A stretch of 64,000 nt of DNA from Lantana camara (lineage: Eukaryota > Streptophyta > Magnoliopsida > Lamiales > Verbenaceae), in the NCBI GenBank assembly GCA_037501455.1, contig CM074858.1, positions 85,658,501 to 85,722,500 on the forward strand. Reading direction: 5' to 3'. Below are positions 35,961 to 48,040 of this stretch, piece by piece. Position 1 is the stretch's first letter, and every line of letters begins with the position of its first letter. Below the pieces are notes generated by a model. The model did no database searches and had not been told where the DNA came from. It saw only the letters and a list, made by a program, of their open reading frames with translations. Made by a program: the position numbers and the translations under genes.

Positions 35961-36817
35961 TGTGAATTTGATTGGTAGTTAGGGCCGTCAACCCTTCTAT
36001 CACCCGGAGAAATGATGGTTTATGAATTTTGTTTTGATTATGTCTTTGTTTGTGGGAGTTGGAGGATTGACTCGTACTCGCCGAGTCATGTGAATTTGTA
36101 TGATCTATGAAACGGGAATGGATTCCTAAATACCTAAAATTTGACATTTTGGCCTATGGCCTTTACTTCTTTCAATATTTATATACATATCTACCACGGG
36201 AAAATGTTTTAGCTTGCATAAACCAATCCCGGTTTATGGATCTTTTTATGATTTGATTATGTGCTTTGCTCTATACGTATTATGCGTGTGTGTGTCAACC
36301 CCCTCACTAGTTACAAGGACTAACCCTCGTTGTTTTTCCCCTTTTTCCCCTTCTTTTAGTTGTAGGTACCGTGGGAGTCGAGCTAGGCGGCAAGTTTGTC
36401 TTCGAGTCTTACTTGTTTCATAGCTCGATCTTCATTATTGCTTTTGTAGTGGTTATTAAACACTTATGAATTATGTAGTCCTGTATTATGAATTCTAAAT
36501 ATGGAGCTATGAGTACTTGAGACTTAGGTTATTTTGGCCCGCGTTGGGCATTGTATAATTGTAGTGGAATCTTTTATACTCTTATGACTCAATGTTATGT
36601 ATATGTTGATCTTGGGTACTTGTTATGAACTAATTTATCGCTTCCGCTATTTTATTGATTTTTATGCACTCTGATTGAGGGTTAGGCCGCCTAGCTAGTG
36701 TGTGAGTTTTGTTTGTCTCCCGTTCGCTATTGTTTGATACGTGTGCGGATTCTCCATTTCGTTACACTTGTCGGACTCTAGTGCGGGGATGTGGTGCCCT
36801 TCGCTCGGGGTGCTATA
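35961..36817 (+). repeat. 3' LTR of Tekay-1, right segment
   Basis: Resumes TGTGAATTTGATTGG after the LARD and matches 17663-18521 of the 5' LTR. It ends GGGGTGCTATA, followed by target duplication GATCT. Confidence 0.9.
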
Positions 36818-37610
36818 GATCTCAATCCAAGAAACCCTTTTCTTGATGTCTTGATCCACTAACTCGGCCGAGGGTTTAGGATGGAATATGAACAACTTAT
36901 GCAATAAGAGATCTTCTTGCATTACAGCAAGTGTAGGTCCTTTGTTGATTCTCATATACTTCGATGTGCCACTTGTGCAGCCCCTGCATAAGCCTTGAGT
37001 CAGTTGTCTAAGGCGACACCCTTTAAAGCTTAAACTACAGAGTTAGCGCACAAAGCATCAATGGAATCTCAAATCAAAGGATTAATTTACTCATGCCATT
37101 GACCTGTGTGATATTTCCTAATCTGGAAGTTTCTATTTCTAGGTATAAAAACTTCCTTTCCCATTTAGGAATCTTCTCTCGCGGGACACCTTAGTGTACC
37201 CATTTTAATAATGAGCACCCTCATATATTGCGTACGCATCAACTTATGCACTTTACACCCCATGAAATAGGATGATCCTTCTTAAGGACACAATGCCATG
37301 AGCAAGTCTCAATCGAGCCTAATCAACACTCCACTGTTTGTTGGACTCATCGACTTGGAGTGGTTTCCAATCCGGCCTTGAGTTAGAGCTTGTTTCATGT
37401 GTCGTTCACCTAACGACAAAGTCTTTAACAGCCTTATGGATTAGGGAAGTTCTAATACATGCATACGAAATGGAAACACACAAATTGCACATAAAGAAGT
37501 GTTTGCCTATGATAATAATCAATCGTGTATTATTCAAAGATTGTCTGTGATATTAGGAAAGTCCCAAAACAGATTATGACTAACGGCTTTCTAGGGCAAT
37601 ATTCCCAACA
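36818..37610 (-). repeat. 5' LTR of Copia-3, right segment
   Basis: GATCTCAATCC onward matches Copia-2 LTR from about 39025, though diverged, and ends ...CTAGGGCAATATTCCCAACA, the family terminus. The first five bases are the Tekay-1 target duplication. With 14608-15425 it makes an LTR of about 1.6 kb, shorter than the 1.8-1.96 kb of the other Copia LTRs. Confidence 0.87.
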
Positions 37611-37866
37611 CTTCTCTGAGGCAATTCTCAGTTCTTCTACCAGAACACGTAGTCGTCAATGCCCTTGTTGGAACCCAACTCTGCGGAGACCATGAAATGC
37701 TGGAGAAGAACGAATAACTCTTCGAAGCAACCAAAAGGGTATTTATCTTCCACGGTTAACCTGTGCAGCTCACGGTAGTTTGTACTCATCTTAAAGTCCT
37801 GTTTTCTTCTTAGATAGGATTAAAGCACTCCACGGAGAAGCACTCAAATGGATGAAACCACCTTCT
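37611..37866 (-). pseudogene. Remnant of an old Ty3/gypsy reverse transcriptase
   Basis: The minus strand from 37866 downward gives a recognisable gypsy RT start: GGFIHLSASPWSA, then KKKTG, a stop, and a YRELHRLTV-like stretch with the EELF(V)LLQ block, all matching Tekay-1 20470-20700 but much decayed. It adjoins the Copia-3 LTR (37610) and Copia-2 (37867). Its upstream neighbour is at 48025-48040, where the minus strand encodes DELL just before the same motif. It is the oldest layer in the window. Confidence 0.78.
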
Positions 37867-39826
37867 TGTTGGAAAACACGAATCAGAAAGCAGCGGAATT
37901 TAAAAAAATTTTCCCAACAAAAGGATCTAGGACTCACAATCGTGTAACCAAATTCGTAAAGATAGAAAACTTACTTTTCTTTTGTTCTTTCTTGAAGCGT
38001 TTCAAGCCACCCAAGAACGCTCTTCTCGCGGCTTGATCCCCTCTCCTTGGTAAAGCTCGAATCTTCAAACTTCTAACTTGAAGTCTCTAGAGAAAGTCCA
38101 CCAACTTGATCACAATCTAACTAGTAAGGATGCTAGTTCTGTAGTTAGTGTTTAGGCTTAACCTAGGGTTTATTTAATCTTGGAGAAAGAAAGGTGTTCA
38201 ACACATGAACCAAAAGAATTGTCAATTAGCTCTAAAGGGGAGCATGAGCTCCCCTATATATAGGAAAGGGAGAGGGACGGCCGAACCTATTCCTTGTTGG
38301 ACAAGGATTTGGTTCCTCTCTCTCCTATTACTTGATCATCAAGTATTTTCCAACTTTGACTTTGAATTCTAATTCAAGTCAACTTTTAAGAGAGCTAAAA
38401 ATATCCAAACTATTTTTGGATAATTTTATACTTTATTTATTATAAAATAAATAACTTATTTTTATCTAATTAATTAATTCGTAATTAATTAATTAGATTA
38501 TTTTCTCCAAAATAAGACTTTCTTTTTTAATTCAAAATTAAACCAAAGTCTATTAAATAATTAACACATTTAATTATTTAATATATATATATATAATATA
38601 TATATTCACACGTGTGTGACACGTGTCACAGTAACACGTGTCACTCACGTAAGCCACACGTGTGATTTCACACGTGTGGAACCCTCTTGGTCCGATTAAC
38701 TCGTTTAATCATTTTCAAGCCTCAACTCATGTAACCAAGTTGTTGTGTGTGACCCTCTAGGTTCTCAATTCAATTAGCAATGACACTAATTAATTAATTC
38801 ACTAATTAATTAATCAGTCCACAGATTAAACGACCATAATCTAGCAACAGGTGTTTAACCCCTAGCTGAATTGGAATGTTCGGATTCGACAGAACCTTTA
38901 AGTCATTGATTCATGTGAGATACAATCCTCCTACTTACTATCTCTCAACCAAGATCTAGGGTAAGGGAATAATTAGAACCCTAATAATCCGGTCTTAAAG
39001 CTAAGTGCATTTCATATCCATTTGATCTCAATCCAAGAAACCCTTTTCTTGATGTCTTGATCTACTGCCTTGGCCAAGGACTCCATATGGCATATGAATG
39101 ACTTACACAATAAGAGATCACCTTGCAAATGCAAGTGTAGGTCCTTTCTTGATTCTCATTCACTTTCATGAATCACTTGTGCAGCCCCAGCATAAGCCTT
39201 GAATCAGTTGTCTAAGGCGACACCCTTTAAAGCTTATACCTAAGACTACGGAGTTAACTCATGAAGTGACAAGGAACCTCAAGTCTTAAGGATCAATTAA
39301 TCACATCAATGACTCGTGAGATATTTCCTAATCTGGAAGTTTCCATTTCCTGAAATAGAAACTTCCTTTCCCATTTAGGAATGTTCTCACACGGGGCACC
39401 TCAGTGAACTTACTTATTAAAGTAAGCACCCTCATGTATCACGCACGTATCAACTATACACTTTGCACCTCCATGAAACAAGGTGGTCCTTCTTAAGGGC
39501 GTGATCCCACAAGCAAGCCTTAGAGGAGTCAGGTTGACACTCCCACTGTCTGTAGGACTCATCGGCTTGGAGTATTTTTACTAATCATGACTTATGTGAT
39601 ATAGGGCTCGTTTCATGAACCATTTCACCTAAATGGTAGAGTCCTAAAGTCATCAGGATTAGGGGAGTTCTCATACATGCACAGCTAAAGTAAACGCATA
39701 CCAAACAAGAGCATATAAAGAAGTGTTGCCTCAATTCGTTATTTCATTCAAAGATTGTCTGTGATTACAATAAGGAAAAGCACAAAGCGGATATACAATC
39801 GGCTTTCTAGGGCACTATTCCTAACA
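37867..39826 (-). repeat. 3' LTR of Copia-2
   Basis: Plus-strand termini TGTTGGAAAAC and ...CTATTCCTAACA, 1,960 bp. TATA box CTATATATAGG at about 38254-38264. The ACGTG cluster at 38607-38679 has one motif more than the right LTR. Confidence 0.95.
38607..38679 (-). promoter_or_regulatory. ACGTG cluster in Copia-2 3' LTR
   Basis: Six ACGT cores in about 73 bp: CACACGTGTG, GACACGTGTC, AACACGTGTC, TCACGTAAG, CACACGTGTG and CACACGTGTG. The right LTR has five because one CACGTGTCAC-flanked unit of about 15 bp is missing. G-box/ABRE-like; binding is inferred from motif knowledge only. Confidence 0.6.
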
Positions 39827-39841
39827 ATCTCCCACTTGCCC
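39827..39841 (-). other. Polypurine tract of Copia-2
   Basis: The minus strand reads CGGGCAAGTGGGAGAT up to the LTR start, the same as in Copia-1. Confidence 0.8.
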
Positions 39842-39842
39842 G

Positions 39843-42800
39843 TCAAAGCCATTCTAAAGCTACTCTAAGTCCCATCTTCTGAAGATGACCTTGGAAAGCT
39901 CCTCGACTAAGGGGTTTAGTAAGTGGATCTGCCACGTTCTCTGCTGATGTGACCCTCTCAATTAGCACATCTCCTCTTTTGATAATATCACGGATTAGGT
40001 GATACTTCCTCATAATGTGCTTGGTCCGTTGGTGAGATCTTGGTTCTCTTGCTTGAGCAACCGCCCCAGTGTTGTCACAAAACACAGTAATGGGGTCTTT
40101 CATGCTAGGAACAACATTCAACTCTTGAATGAAGTTTCTAATCCAAATACCTTACTTTGCTGCATCATTTGCAGCTAAGTATTCGGCCTCAGTGGTCGAA
40201 TCTGCAGTGGTTGTTTGCTTGGAACTCTTCCAACTCACTGCTCCGCCATTTAGGCAGAAAATGTATCCTGACATTGACTTAAAATCATCTAAGTCTGATG
40301 CAAAGCTTGCATCGCAGTATCCTTCGACAGTAAGATCTTTCTGACCTCCGTAAACTAAGAATAAATCTTTAGTACTTTTCAAGTACTTAAGAATATTCTT
40401 CACGGCAGCCCAGTGACCATCTCCAGGGTCCGATTGGAAACGACTTGTCACACTAAGTGCATAAGCCACATCCGGTCGAGTACATAACATTGCATACATT
40501 ATGCTACCTATTGCTGACGCATAAGGTGTATGAGTCATTCTCTCCTTCTCAAGGTTAGTCTTAGGACACATCTTCTTTGAAAGACATGTTCCTATACTCA
40601 TAGGAAGGTTCTTAACCTTAGCTGACTCCATATTGAATCTCTTCAATATTTTGTCAATGTACATCGACTGTGATAGTCCTATTAACCTTCTAAATCTATC
40701 TCTATAGATTTTAATTCCAAGGATATAGGACGCATCACCAAGATCTTTCATCTCGAATTGGTTCGATAACCATAACTTAGTCACTTTCATGTCATCCTTC
40801 GAATTCCCAATGAGAAGGATGTCATCAACATAAAGTACTAAGAATTGCACTGAGGTCTCCAATTCCTTTCTATACACACATGATTCATTCGAAATTTGAA
40901 TGAAGCCAAACGCTTTGACTGATTCATTAAATCGAATGTTCCAATTCCTAGAAGCCTGTTTCAATCCATAGATTGATCTTTGGAGTTTGCAAACCTTTTG
41001 CTCACTCCCACTGAATGTGAAACCTATGGGTTGCTCCATATAAATGTCTTTGTCAATGTCACCATTGAGAAAGGCAGTTTTCACATCCATTTGCCATATC
41101 TCATAGTCATAATATGCAGCAATGGCAAGCATGATTCGAATGGACTTTTGCATTGCAACTGGTGAAAAGGTTTCATCAAAGTCCACGCCGGGTCTTTGAG
41201 TGAATCCTTTTGCAACCAGTCTTGCTTTGTAGGCTGCAATGCTTCCATCAACTCCAAGCTTTCTCTTAAAGATCCATTTGCAACCTATGGGTTTGACCCC
41301 ATCAGGTAAATCTACCAAGGTCCAAACTTGGTTGGAGTTCATGGAGTCCATTTCGGAGTTCATGGCTTCTATCCACTGTTCAGAGTCAGAATCTGAAAGT
41401 GCCTCCTCATATGTTAAAGGATCATTATCCTTTTGAGAGATTTCATGGAAGAATCCATACCATCTCTCCGGCTGTCTAGGAGTGCGTTCAGAACGCCTTA
41501 GAGGAGGGTTTTCGTGTGTATCGAAATTCGTGATTGGTTGTAGTTGATCAGTAGGGGACGTCTCTTCAGTGGGTGGCGTGGGGTTACTTTGTACTTCTTC
41601 TAATTCTATCATCTTTCCTTTCTTTTCTTTAAGGAACGGTTCCTCAAGAAAAGTGGCATTTCTGGAAACAAACACCTTTTGCTCAGATTGATCATAGAAG
41701 TAGTATCCTATGGATTCCTTAGGATAACCTACAAAGTAGCATAAGTTAGAACGAGATTCTAACTTATCTCCCACTGTCCTCTTCACGTAAGCAGGACAAC
41801 CCCAAATTCTTAAGTAAGAATAACTAGGGATTTTACCATGCCACATTTCATAGGGCGTTTTGGGGACTGACTTAGAGGGAACTAGATTCAGAATCTTTGC
41901 TGCACTTTCTAGGGCATAACCCTAGAAAGAAGGTGGTAAGTTAGTGAAACTCATCATGGAACGAACCATATCAAGTAGGGTTCGATTCCTTCTCTCAGAA
42001 ACTCCATTAAGCTGAGGAGTTCCCGGAGGAGTCCACTGAGAGATAATCCCATTATCTTTGAGATGATTAAGGAATTCTTCACTAAGATACTCGCCTCCTC
42101 GATCAGATCGAAGTGCTTTGATCTTGTGACCAGTTTGGTTCTCAACCTCCTTTTGAAATTCTAAGAATTTCTCAAAAGCTTCAGATTTATACTTCATTAA
42201 GTATACATAACCATACCGACTAAAGTCATCAGTAAAGGTTATGAAGTACCGATGATTGTTTCTAGTGCTTACACTAAGCGGTCCACAAACATCAGTATGG
42301 ATCAAATCCAAAACCTCGGTGGCACGTTCCACAGTTCCTTTAAAAGGAACTTTGGACATCTTTCCTTTGAGACAGGATTCGTAAGAAGTCAACTCTTTGA
42401 GATCATTTTCAGAGAATGATCCTAAAGTGTTTATCTTGCTAATTCTGTTCTTGGAAATGTGTCCTAATCTAGCGTGCCATAAGGGAGTTGAAACTTTATC
42501 ATCTCTCTTACGCTTTGTTTCTCGTTGTATATTCATAATATTGATATTTTGAGTTAGGTAAAGTCCATTACTCAGAGTACCGATATGAACGGAAGAGTTG
42601 TTCCGTTTGATAAAGTATTTACCATTCTTAATATAAGTTCCATAACCTTCACAATCTAATATTGGAACTGAAATTATATTACGAATAATGCTCGGTACAT
42701 AAAGGACTTTATTTAATACTAACTCAAAACTACCTAAATCTAATCTAATTGTGCCTAAAGCTCGAGCTTCAACGTTTGAGCCATCGCCGATCTTCAAGAC

Positions 42801-43151
42801 ACATTCTCCTTCTTTGAGTTGTTGGACTTCACTTAGCATTTGTACATCATTACAGATATGAGTTCCACAACCGGTATCAAGTACCCAATAACTAGAATTA
42901 ATAGAAAGATTTACTTCAACGAGAAAGATACCTTTCTTTAGAGTAGCCTTGTACTCTGGGCAGTTTCTCCTCCAATGTCCCGCTTTGCCACAATGGAAGC
43001 AAACATCCTCTTTCTGATCACGCTTCTTCTTTTGGGCCTTCCCCTTCGAAATGCCACCAGTGGGCCTAAGGGGTTTCTTCTTCTTCTTTTGGGCTTTCTT
43101 GCCCTTACCTTTAGAAGGCCCAGAAGAGGAAGATGGAGCATTCACCATCAA
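39843..43151 (-). pseudogene. pol: Copia-2 gag C-terminus and pol (two in-frame stops)
   Basis: A single frame from 43151 to 39843, interrupted only by TAG at 41922-41924 (where the family has Trp) and TAA at 40152-40154 (where it has Glu). Order: basic linker, CCHC knuckle CFHCGKAGHWRRNC (about 43010), protease WVLDTGCGTHI (about 42880), LWHARLGHI, and integrase with HTDVCGP, RSDRGGEY and GVSERRNR as DD35E. RT with VDFDETFSPV and YVDD (about 40826) follows, then RNase H with GYCDASF and TTEAEYLA, and a KHIM-containing end. About 1,100 codons in all. The product would carry out all steps from processing to integration, but the stops block it. Confidence 0.92.
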
Positions 43152-43762
43152 AACCTTATTGTCCTTCTTGATCGTGTTTCAGTAGTCACAAGCTGACTAA
43201 TCAGCTCAGCTACAGTAGCACCAGCATGATTCATGTTGAAGTTAAGGACAAATGGGTTGAATGATGGTGGGAGCGAAGCTAGCAACAAATCCACTGAAAG
43301 CTCATCTTTCAGTGGCATGTCCATGGAAGCAAGTTTCTCAGTAAGGGCAAGAAACTTGAGTCCATATTCATGGACACTTGAACCTTCCCTCATTCTCAAG
43401 TGGAACAATTCCTTTGATGTGTTATACCTTGTAACACGTTCATGAGGGCGGTAAAGTTGCTCTAAGTGGTCGTAAATCTCCCAAGCAAATTCCATGGCCT
43501 CATGTTGTCTTTGCAAGTCCGGAGACATGTTAGCCAACATAAGGCAACGGGCTTGGAGATTATCATCCTTCCACTTCTGAATCGCATCCCGCTCGGCCCG
43601 AGTGGGAGCCTCCCCTTCGGGACTGGGCTCCCCTTCGAAGAGAACATAAGTTCTCTTCTCAGAATCTAAAATGATTTTCAGATTCCTCAGCCAATCAGAA
43701 TAGTTGGGACCAGTCAACTTGTTTGACTCGAGGATCGATACAACAGGGTTTTTGGTTGCCAT
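43148..43762 (-). pseudogene. gag: Copia-2 gag N-terminal part (frameshifted)
   Basis: ATG at 43762, 204 codons. The Gag capsid region runs intact through LTGPNYSDWLRNLK, EQLYRPHERVTRYN and ASLPPSFNPF to the VAELISQLV segment. Compared with Copia-1, one base is missing near 43170, which throws the reading off just before the basic linker. The frame at 43151 continues with linker and zinc knuckle. Gag alone would form particle capsid; here it would end early without the RNA-binding knuckle. Confidence 0.9.
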
Positions 43763-46061
43763 TTCAAAACATGTAGAGAATCACAGAATCTACGACCTAA
43801 ATGGTAAAACAGAGAACTAGTGAGCATGCTGAATTATAACGATATACAAAAGATAAGGTCTTTAATCTAATGTAGCTTCCACTGTTTTTCAAAGATCTAG
43901 AATTCCCAACGATCTAAGAGGAACACGTTTCCCAATGGGTACTAAGATTCTAGGCATTTTACCTCGAGCCCACGACTCGCGGATATTCTAAGTAAGAACC
44001 CTAGGTAGGTACAACTTACCAATTTTAACACCTTTAGAACTCTTAGTAATTGTTTTTGCATCACCTATCATTCAATATGGACCCACGACTCGTGCGACAT
44101 CCATATTTACTTAGGCATTAAGCTAGACCCATCAATCATAAGATCATGATCCAAACTTAGTTCGAACGACCCACGACTCGCGGACATCGCCCTTGCCAAA
44201 ATTGACCATGAAATATTGATCATTTAAAATGATCAATTAGGTAACTAAGAACTAATAAGCTCCACTAGCTATCCCACGGCTCGCGGATAATAACCAGCTT
44301 CACTTACTAAACTTAAAACCTATTGATGGAATGCTAGGAATTTAATTCAAAATTTGCATCTCGAATTAAACACCTATTTGTTCGAAATTAGCTTAATATT
44401 TAAGGGGAATTTTTCGAATCAACCGGAGAGTTGTCCGGTTCGACCTCACCAACATATATGTTATCCAATTTTATTAGTCTTGATTAATGCAAGTACACTT
44501 AAATGCATATCAAACAAGCACATAAACAGATAACATGTCCTAGCATGATACTAACATGTAATGATCATGGGTTCTACCTATCTTATGCGTGATATGTGGG
44601 AGCCACTCCACAATCACAAGTTCTAACATACATGCCACATAAACAGTTTAAATCACATAAGGGAAAGCGGTAACAAAATACGAGCCCTATCTCTATTACA
44701 TTTAACAATTGAGATTCCCCTCCCTAACATTTTGAGGGGTCTTCACTTATGGCCTCCTTGTTACTTGAATGTGGTCCATCTTACTCCATGGGTGCATTGT
44801 CTCCAAAATGAAAATAAAACCTCACCACCTATCTCTACTCTCAAATTACAATAAAAAGAAAAAGACATAAAGTAATAAGGCTCAATCTTCATATTGGCCT
44901 TAGACAATTACACGGGGCATACCCCGGCCTCAAAAACAGTAATATGGAAAGCCACATAATAAATCACATAACAGTACGCACATAAGTGAGGCTCCAACCT
45001 CAATTGAAAAACGCAACTATAGGGCTCCAACCCCAATTTAAACCATTCATGTGCATAAATTAAAACCATACATAGATCTAAACCCATGATCACCTAACAT
45101 GCTCTTGCAAGAATTTAAATTTAGCCAATAAATTAAAATTCTCGTTTCAAGTCCTAATGACTTAAAACACGACTTAGATGCAATTCTTGTTCAAGAGCCT
45201 TTTCAACAAAACCCGAAAAACAACAAACCAATAAAATTCCAATTAATTTCCAAAATTAATAATTTTATTCTTTCATTATTTTCAGAAAATAAAATTCATA
45301 ATTTTCCCAAAATCCAAATCGCTTTAATTTCTCAAAAATCCCAATTTGATCAAAATTTTAAAATAATTTTATTTTAGCAAAACTGATTTTAAAAGATAAA
45401 ATTAAAATAAAATTAAATCGGGATTTTACGGACCGAAAAAACACGAAACACGAAAACACGAAAGCACGGGCCCGGGACGATGCGGGATCGCCCGCCCACC
45501 GCGCAGGAACGGGCGCTTGGCGCGCGCCAGCGCTGCGCACAGCCAGCAGCGACTGCCGCCAGCGTGCGCGCGCCAGGCGCGCCCTTGCGCGCAGACGTGC
45601 GGCGCGGGCAGGCAGTCCCGCCCATCCCTGGGCGGGCGCTCCCGCGCGGTTGCGGGAGGAGCAGGCGGCTGTCCCGCACGGTTACGGGACAGGCGAGCAA
45701 GGCGCCTAGGCGGGCGGGAGGCCTCCCGCGCGGATGCGGGAGGGCTGGGCGGCGGTGTTGGGGCTTGGGCGTGCGACGTGCTAGCACGCCCAGCCCGTTC
45801 TTTTCGTGTCCCGTTTCGCATTTTTGGGTTTCTCCAAAACCCGGTTCAATCCAAAATTAAAAAATTCGATTTAAACATATTTCAATCAAAACGGTTTTCA
45901 AAATCACAATTTAAGAAAACAGTTTTAGAAATTCAGGAAAAATTACAGTTTCGTATTTCAGGCTTTGTAAAAGAATTCATGAATACCTAATTCGCATATA
46001 AGCCTAAGAATTTCTACCAAATTCAGAATAATTGAGACGAATCAGAAACACGATTAACGAG
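43763..46061 (-). other. Leader of Copia-2
   Basis: About 2.3 kb without a supported gene. Fourfold motif at about 43969-43984, 44081-44098, 44169-44185 and 44273-44288. GC-rich hairpin zone at about 45450-45800, with three hairpins at 45639-45658, 45671-45690 and 45723-45742. The ORFs of up to 157 codons in this zone lie in several overlapping frames and share no protein between copies. Confidence 0.75.
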
Positions 46062-46063
46062 GC

Positions 46064-46076
46064 GACTCTGATACCA
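46064..46076 (-). other. Primer binding site of Copia-2
   Basis: The minus strand reads TGGTATCAGAGTC. It is of initiator-Met type, with one base different at the end compared with Copia-1. Confidence 0.9.
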
Positions 46077-46078
46077 CT

Positions 46079-48024
46079 TGTTGGAAAACACGAATCAGAA
46101 AGCAGCGGAATTTAAAAAAAATTTCCCAACAAAAGGATCTAGGACTCGCAATCGTGTAACCAAATTCGTAAAGATAGAAAACTTACTTTTCTTTTGTTCT
46201 TTCTTGAAGCGTTTCAAGCCACCCAAGAACGCTCTTCTCGCGGCTTGATCCCCTCTCCTTGGTAAAGCTCGAATCTTCAAACTTCTAACTTGAAGTCTCT
46301 AGAGAAAGTCCACCAACTTGATCACAATCTAACTAGTAAGGATGCTAGTTCTGTAGTTAGTGTTTAGGCTTAACCTAGGGTTTATTTAATCTTGGAGAAA
46401 GAAAGGTGTTCAACACATGAACCAAAAGAATTGTCAATTAGCTCTAAAGGGGAGCATGAGCTCCCCTATATATAGGAAAGGGAGAGGGACGGCCGAACCT
46501 ATTCCTTGTTGGAGAAGGATTTGGTTCCTCTCTCTCCTATTACTTGATCATCAAGTATTTTCCAACTTTGACTTTGAATTCTAATTCAAGTCAACTTTTA
46601 AGAGAGCTAAAAATATCCAAACTATTTTTGGATAATTTTATACTTTATTTATTATAAAATAAATAACTTATTTTTATCTAATTAATTAATTCGTAATTGA
46701 TTAACTAGATTATTTTCTCCAAAATAAGACTTTCTTTTTAATTCAAAATTAAACCAAAGTCTATTAAATAATTAACACATTTAATTATTTAATACATATA
46801 TATATATAATATATATATTCACACGTGTGTGACACGTGTCACTCACGTAAGCCATACGTGTGATTTCACACGTGTGGAACCCTCTTGGTCCGATTAACTC
46901 ATTTAATCATTTTCAAGCCTCAACTCATGTAACCAAGTTGTTGTGTGTGACCCTCTAGGTTCTCAATTCAATTAGCAGTGACCCCAATTAATTAATTCAC
47001 TAATTAATTAATCAGTCCACAGATTAAACGACCATAGTCTAGCAACAGGTGTTTAACCCCTAGCTGAATTGGAATGTTCGGATTCGACAGAACCTTTAAG
47101 TCATTGATTCATGTGAGATACAATCCTCCTACTTACTATCTCTCAACCAAGATCTAGGGTAAGGGAATAATTAGAACCCTAATAATCCGATCTTAAAGCT
47201 AAGTGCATTTCATATCCATTTGATCTCAATCCAAGAAACCCTTTTCTTGATGTCTTCATCTACTGCCTTGGCCAAGGACTCCATATGGCATATGAATGAC
47301 TTACACAATAAGAGATCACCTTGCAAATGCAAGTGTAGGTCCTTTCTTGATTCTCATTCACTTTCTTGAATCACTTGTGCAGCCCCAGCACAAGCCTTGA
47401 ATCAGTTGTCTAAGGCGACACCCTTTAAAGCTTATACCTAAGACTACGGAGTTAACTCATGAAGTGACAAGGAACCTCAAGTCTTAAGGATCAATTAATC
47501 ACATCAATGACTCGTGAGATATTTCCTAATCTGGAAGTTTCCATTTCCTGAAATAGAAACTTCCTTTCCCATTTAGGAATGTTCTTACACGGGGCACCTC
47601 AGTGAACTTACTTATTAAAGTAAGCACCCTCATGTATGACGCACGTATCAACTATACACTTTGCACCTCCATTAAACAAGGTGGTCCTTCTTAAGGGCGT
47701 GATCCCACAAGCAAGCCTTAGAGGAGTCAGGTTGACACTCCCACTGTCTGTAGGACTCATCGGCTTGGAGTATTTTTACTAATCATGATTTATGTGATAT
47801 AGGGCTCGTTTTATGAACCATTTCACCTAAATGGTAGAGTCCTAAAGTCATCAGGATTAGGGGAGTTCTCATACATGCACAGCTAAAGTAAACGCATACC
47901 AAACAAGAGCATATAAAGAAGTGTTGCCTCAATTCGTTATTTCATTCAAAGATTGTCTGTGATTACAATAAGGAAAAGCACAAAGCGGATATACAATCGG
48001 CTTTCTAGGGCACTATTCCTAACA
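46079..48024 (-). repeat. 5' LTR of Copia-2
   Basis: Same termini as the left LTR, 1,946 bp. Most of the length difference comes from the ACGTG cluster (46820-46878), which has one unit fewer. TATA at about 46466-46475. Otherwise nearly identical to the left LTR, so the insertion is fairly young. Confidence 0.95.
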
Positions 48025-48040
48025 CTTGTAAGAGCTCATC
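48025..48040 (-). pseudogene. Gypsy RT remnant, upstream flank of Copia-2
   Basis: The minus strand encodes DELL, the sequence that in Tekay-1 (about 20464-20480) stands right before the [10 protein letters not shown] block. The block itself is at 37866 on the other side of Copia-2, so these 16 bases join the two parts in frame. Confidence 0.65.

Larger units (their letters stand above)
15426..36817 (+). mobile_element. Tekay-1: Ty3/gypsy chromovirus, host to a nested LARD
   Basis: Perfect 5-bp target duplications GATCT flank the element (15421-15425 and 36818-36822). The flanks rejoin into a continuous Copia-3 LTR that matches Copia-2 at about 39025. The 5' LTR is 3,096 bp. The domain order is gag, PR, RT, RNase H, IN, chromodomain, which is gypsy order with the C-terminal chromodomain of chromoviruses. 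The Tekay/Del assignment comes from overall pol appearance and long LTRs. Without the insert the element is about 10.9 kb. The coding region is broken many times. Confidence 0.93.
37867..48024 (-). mobile_element. Copia-2: Ty1/copia retrotransposon, complete structure
   Basis: Has both LTRs (1,960 and 1,946 bp), PBS, leader, gag, pol and PPT. Left flank CTTCT (37862-37866) and right flank CTTGT (48025-48029) are 5-bp target duplications with one mismatch. The insertion split the gypsy RT remnant in frame. It is the same family as Copia-1, in opposite orientation. Two in-frame stops in pol and one frameshift in gag keep it from being autonomous as it stands. Confidence 0.95.

Noticed and set aside
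45426..45990. ORFs of 124-157 codons on both strands in the GC-rich Copia-2 leader
   Set aside because: They overlap in several frames on both strands, are not shared as proteins with Copia-1, and follow from few stops in GC-rich sequence.
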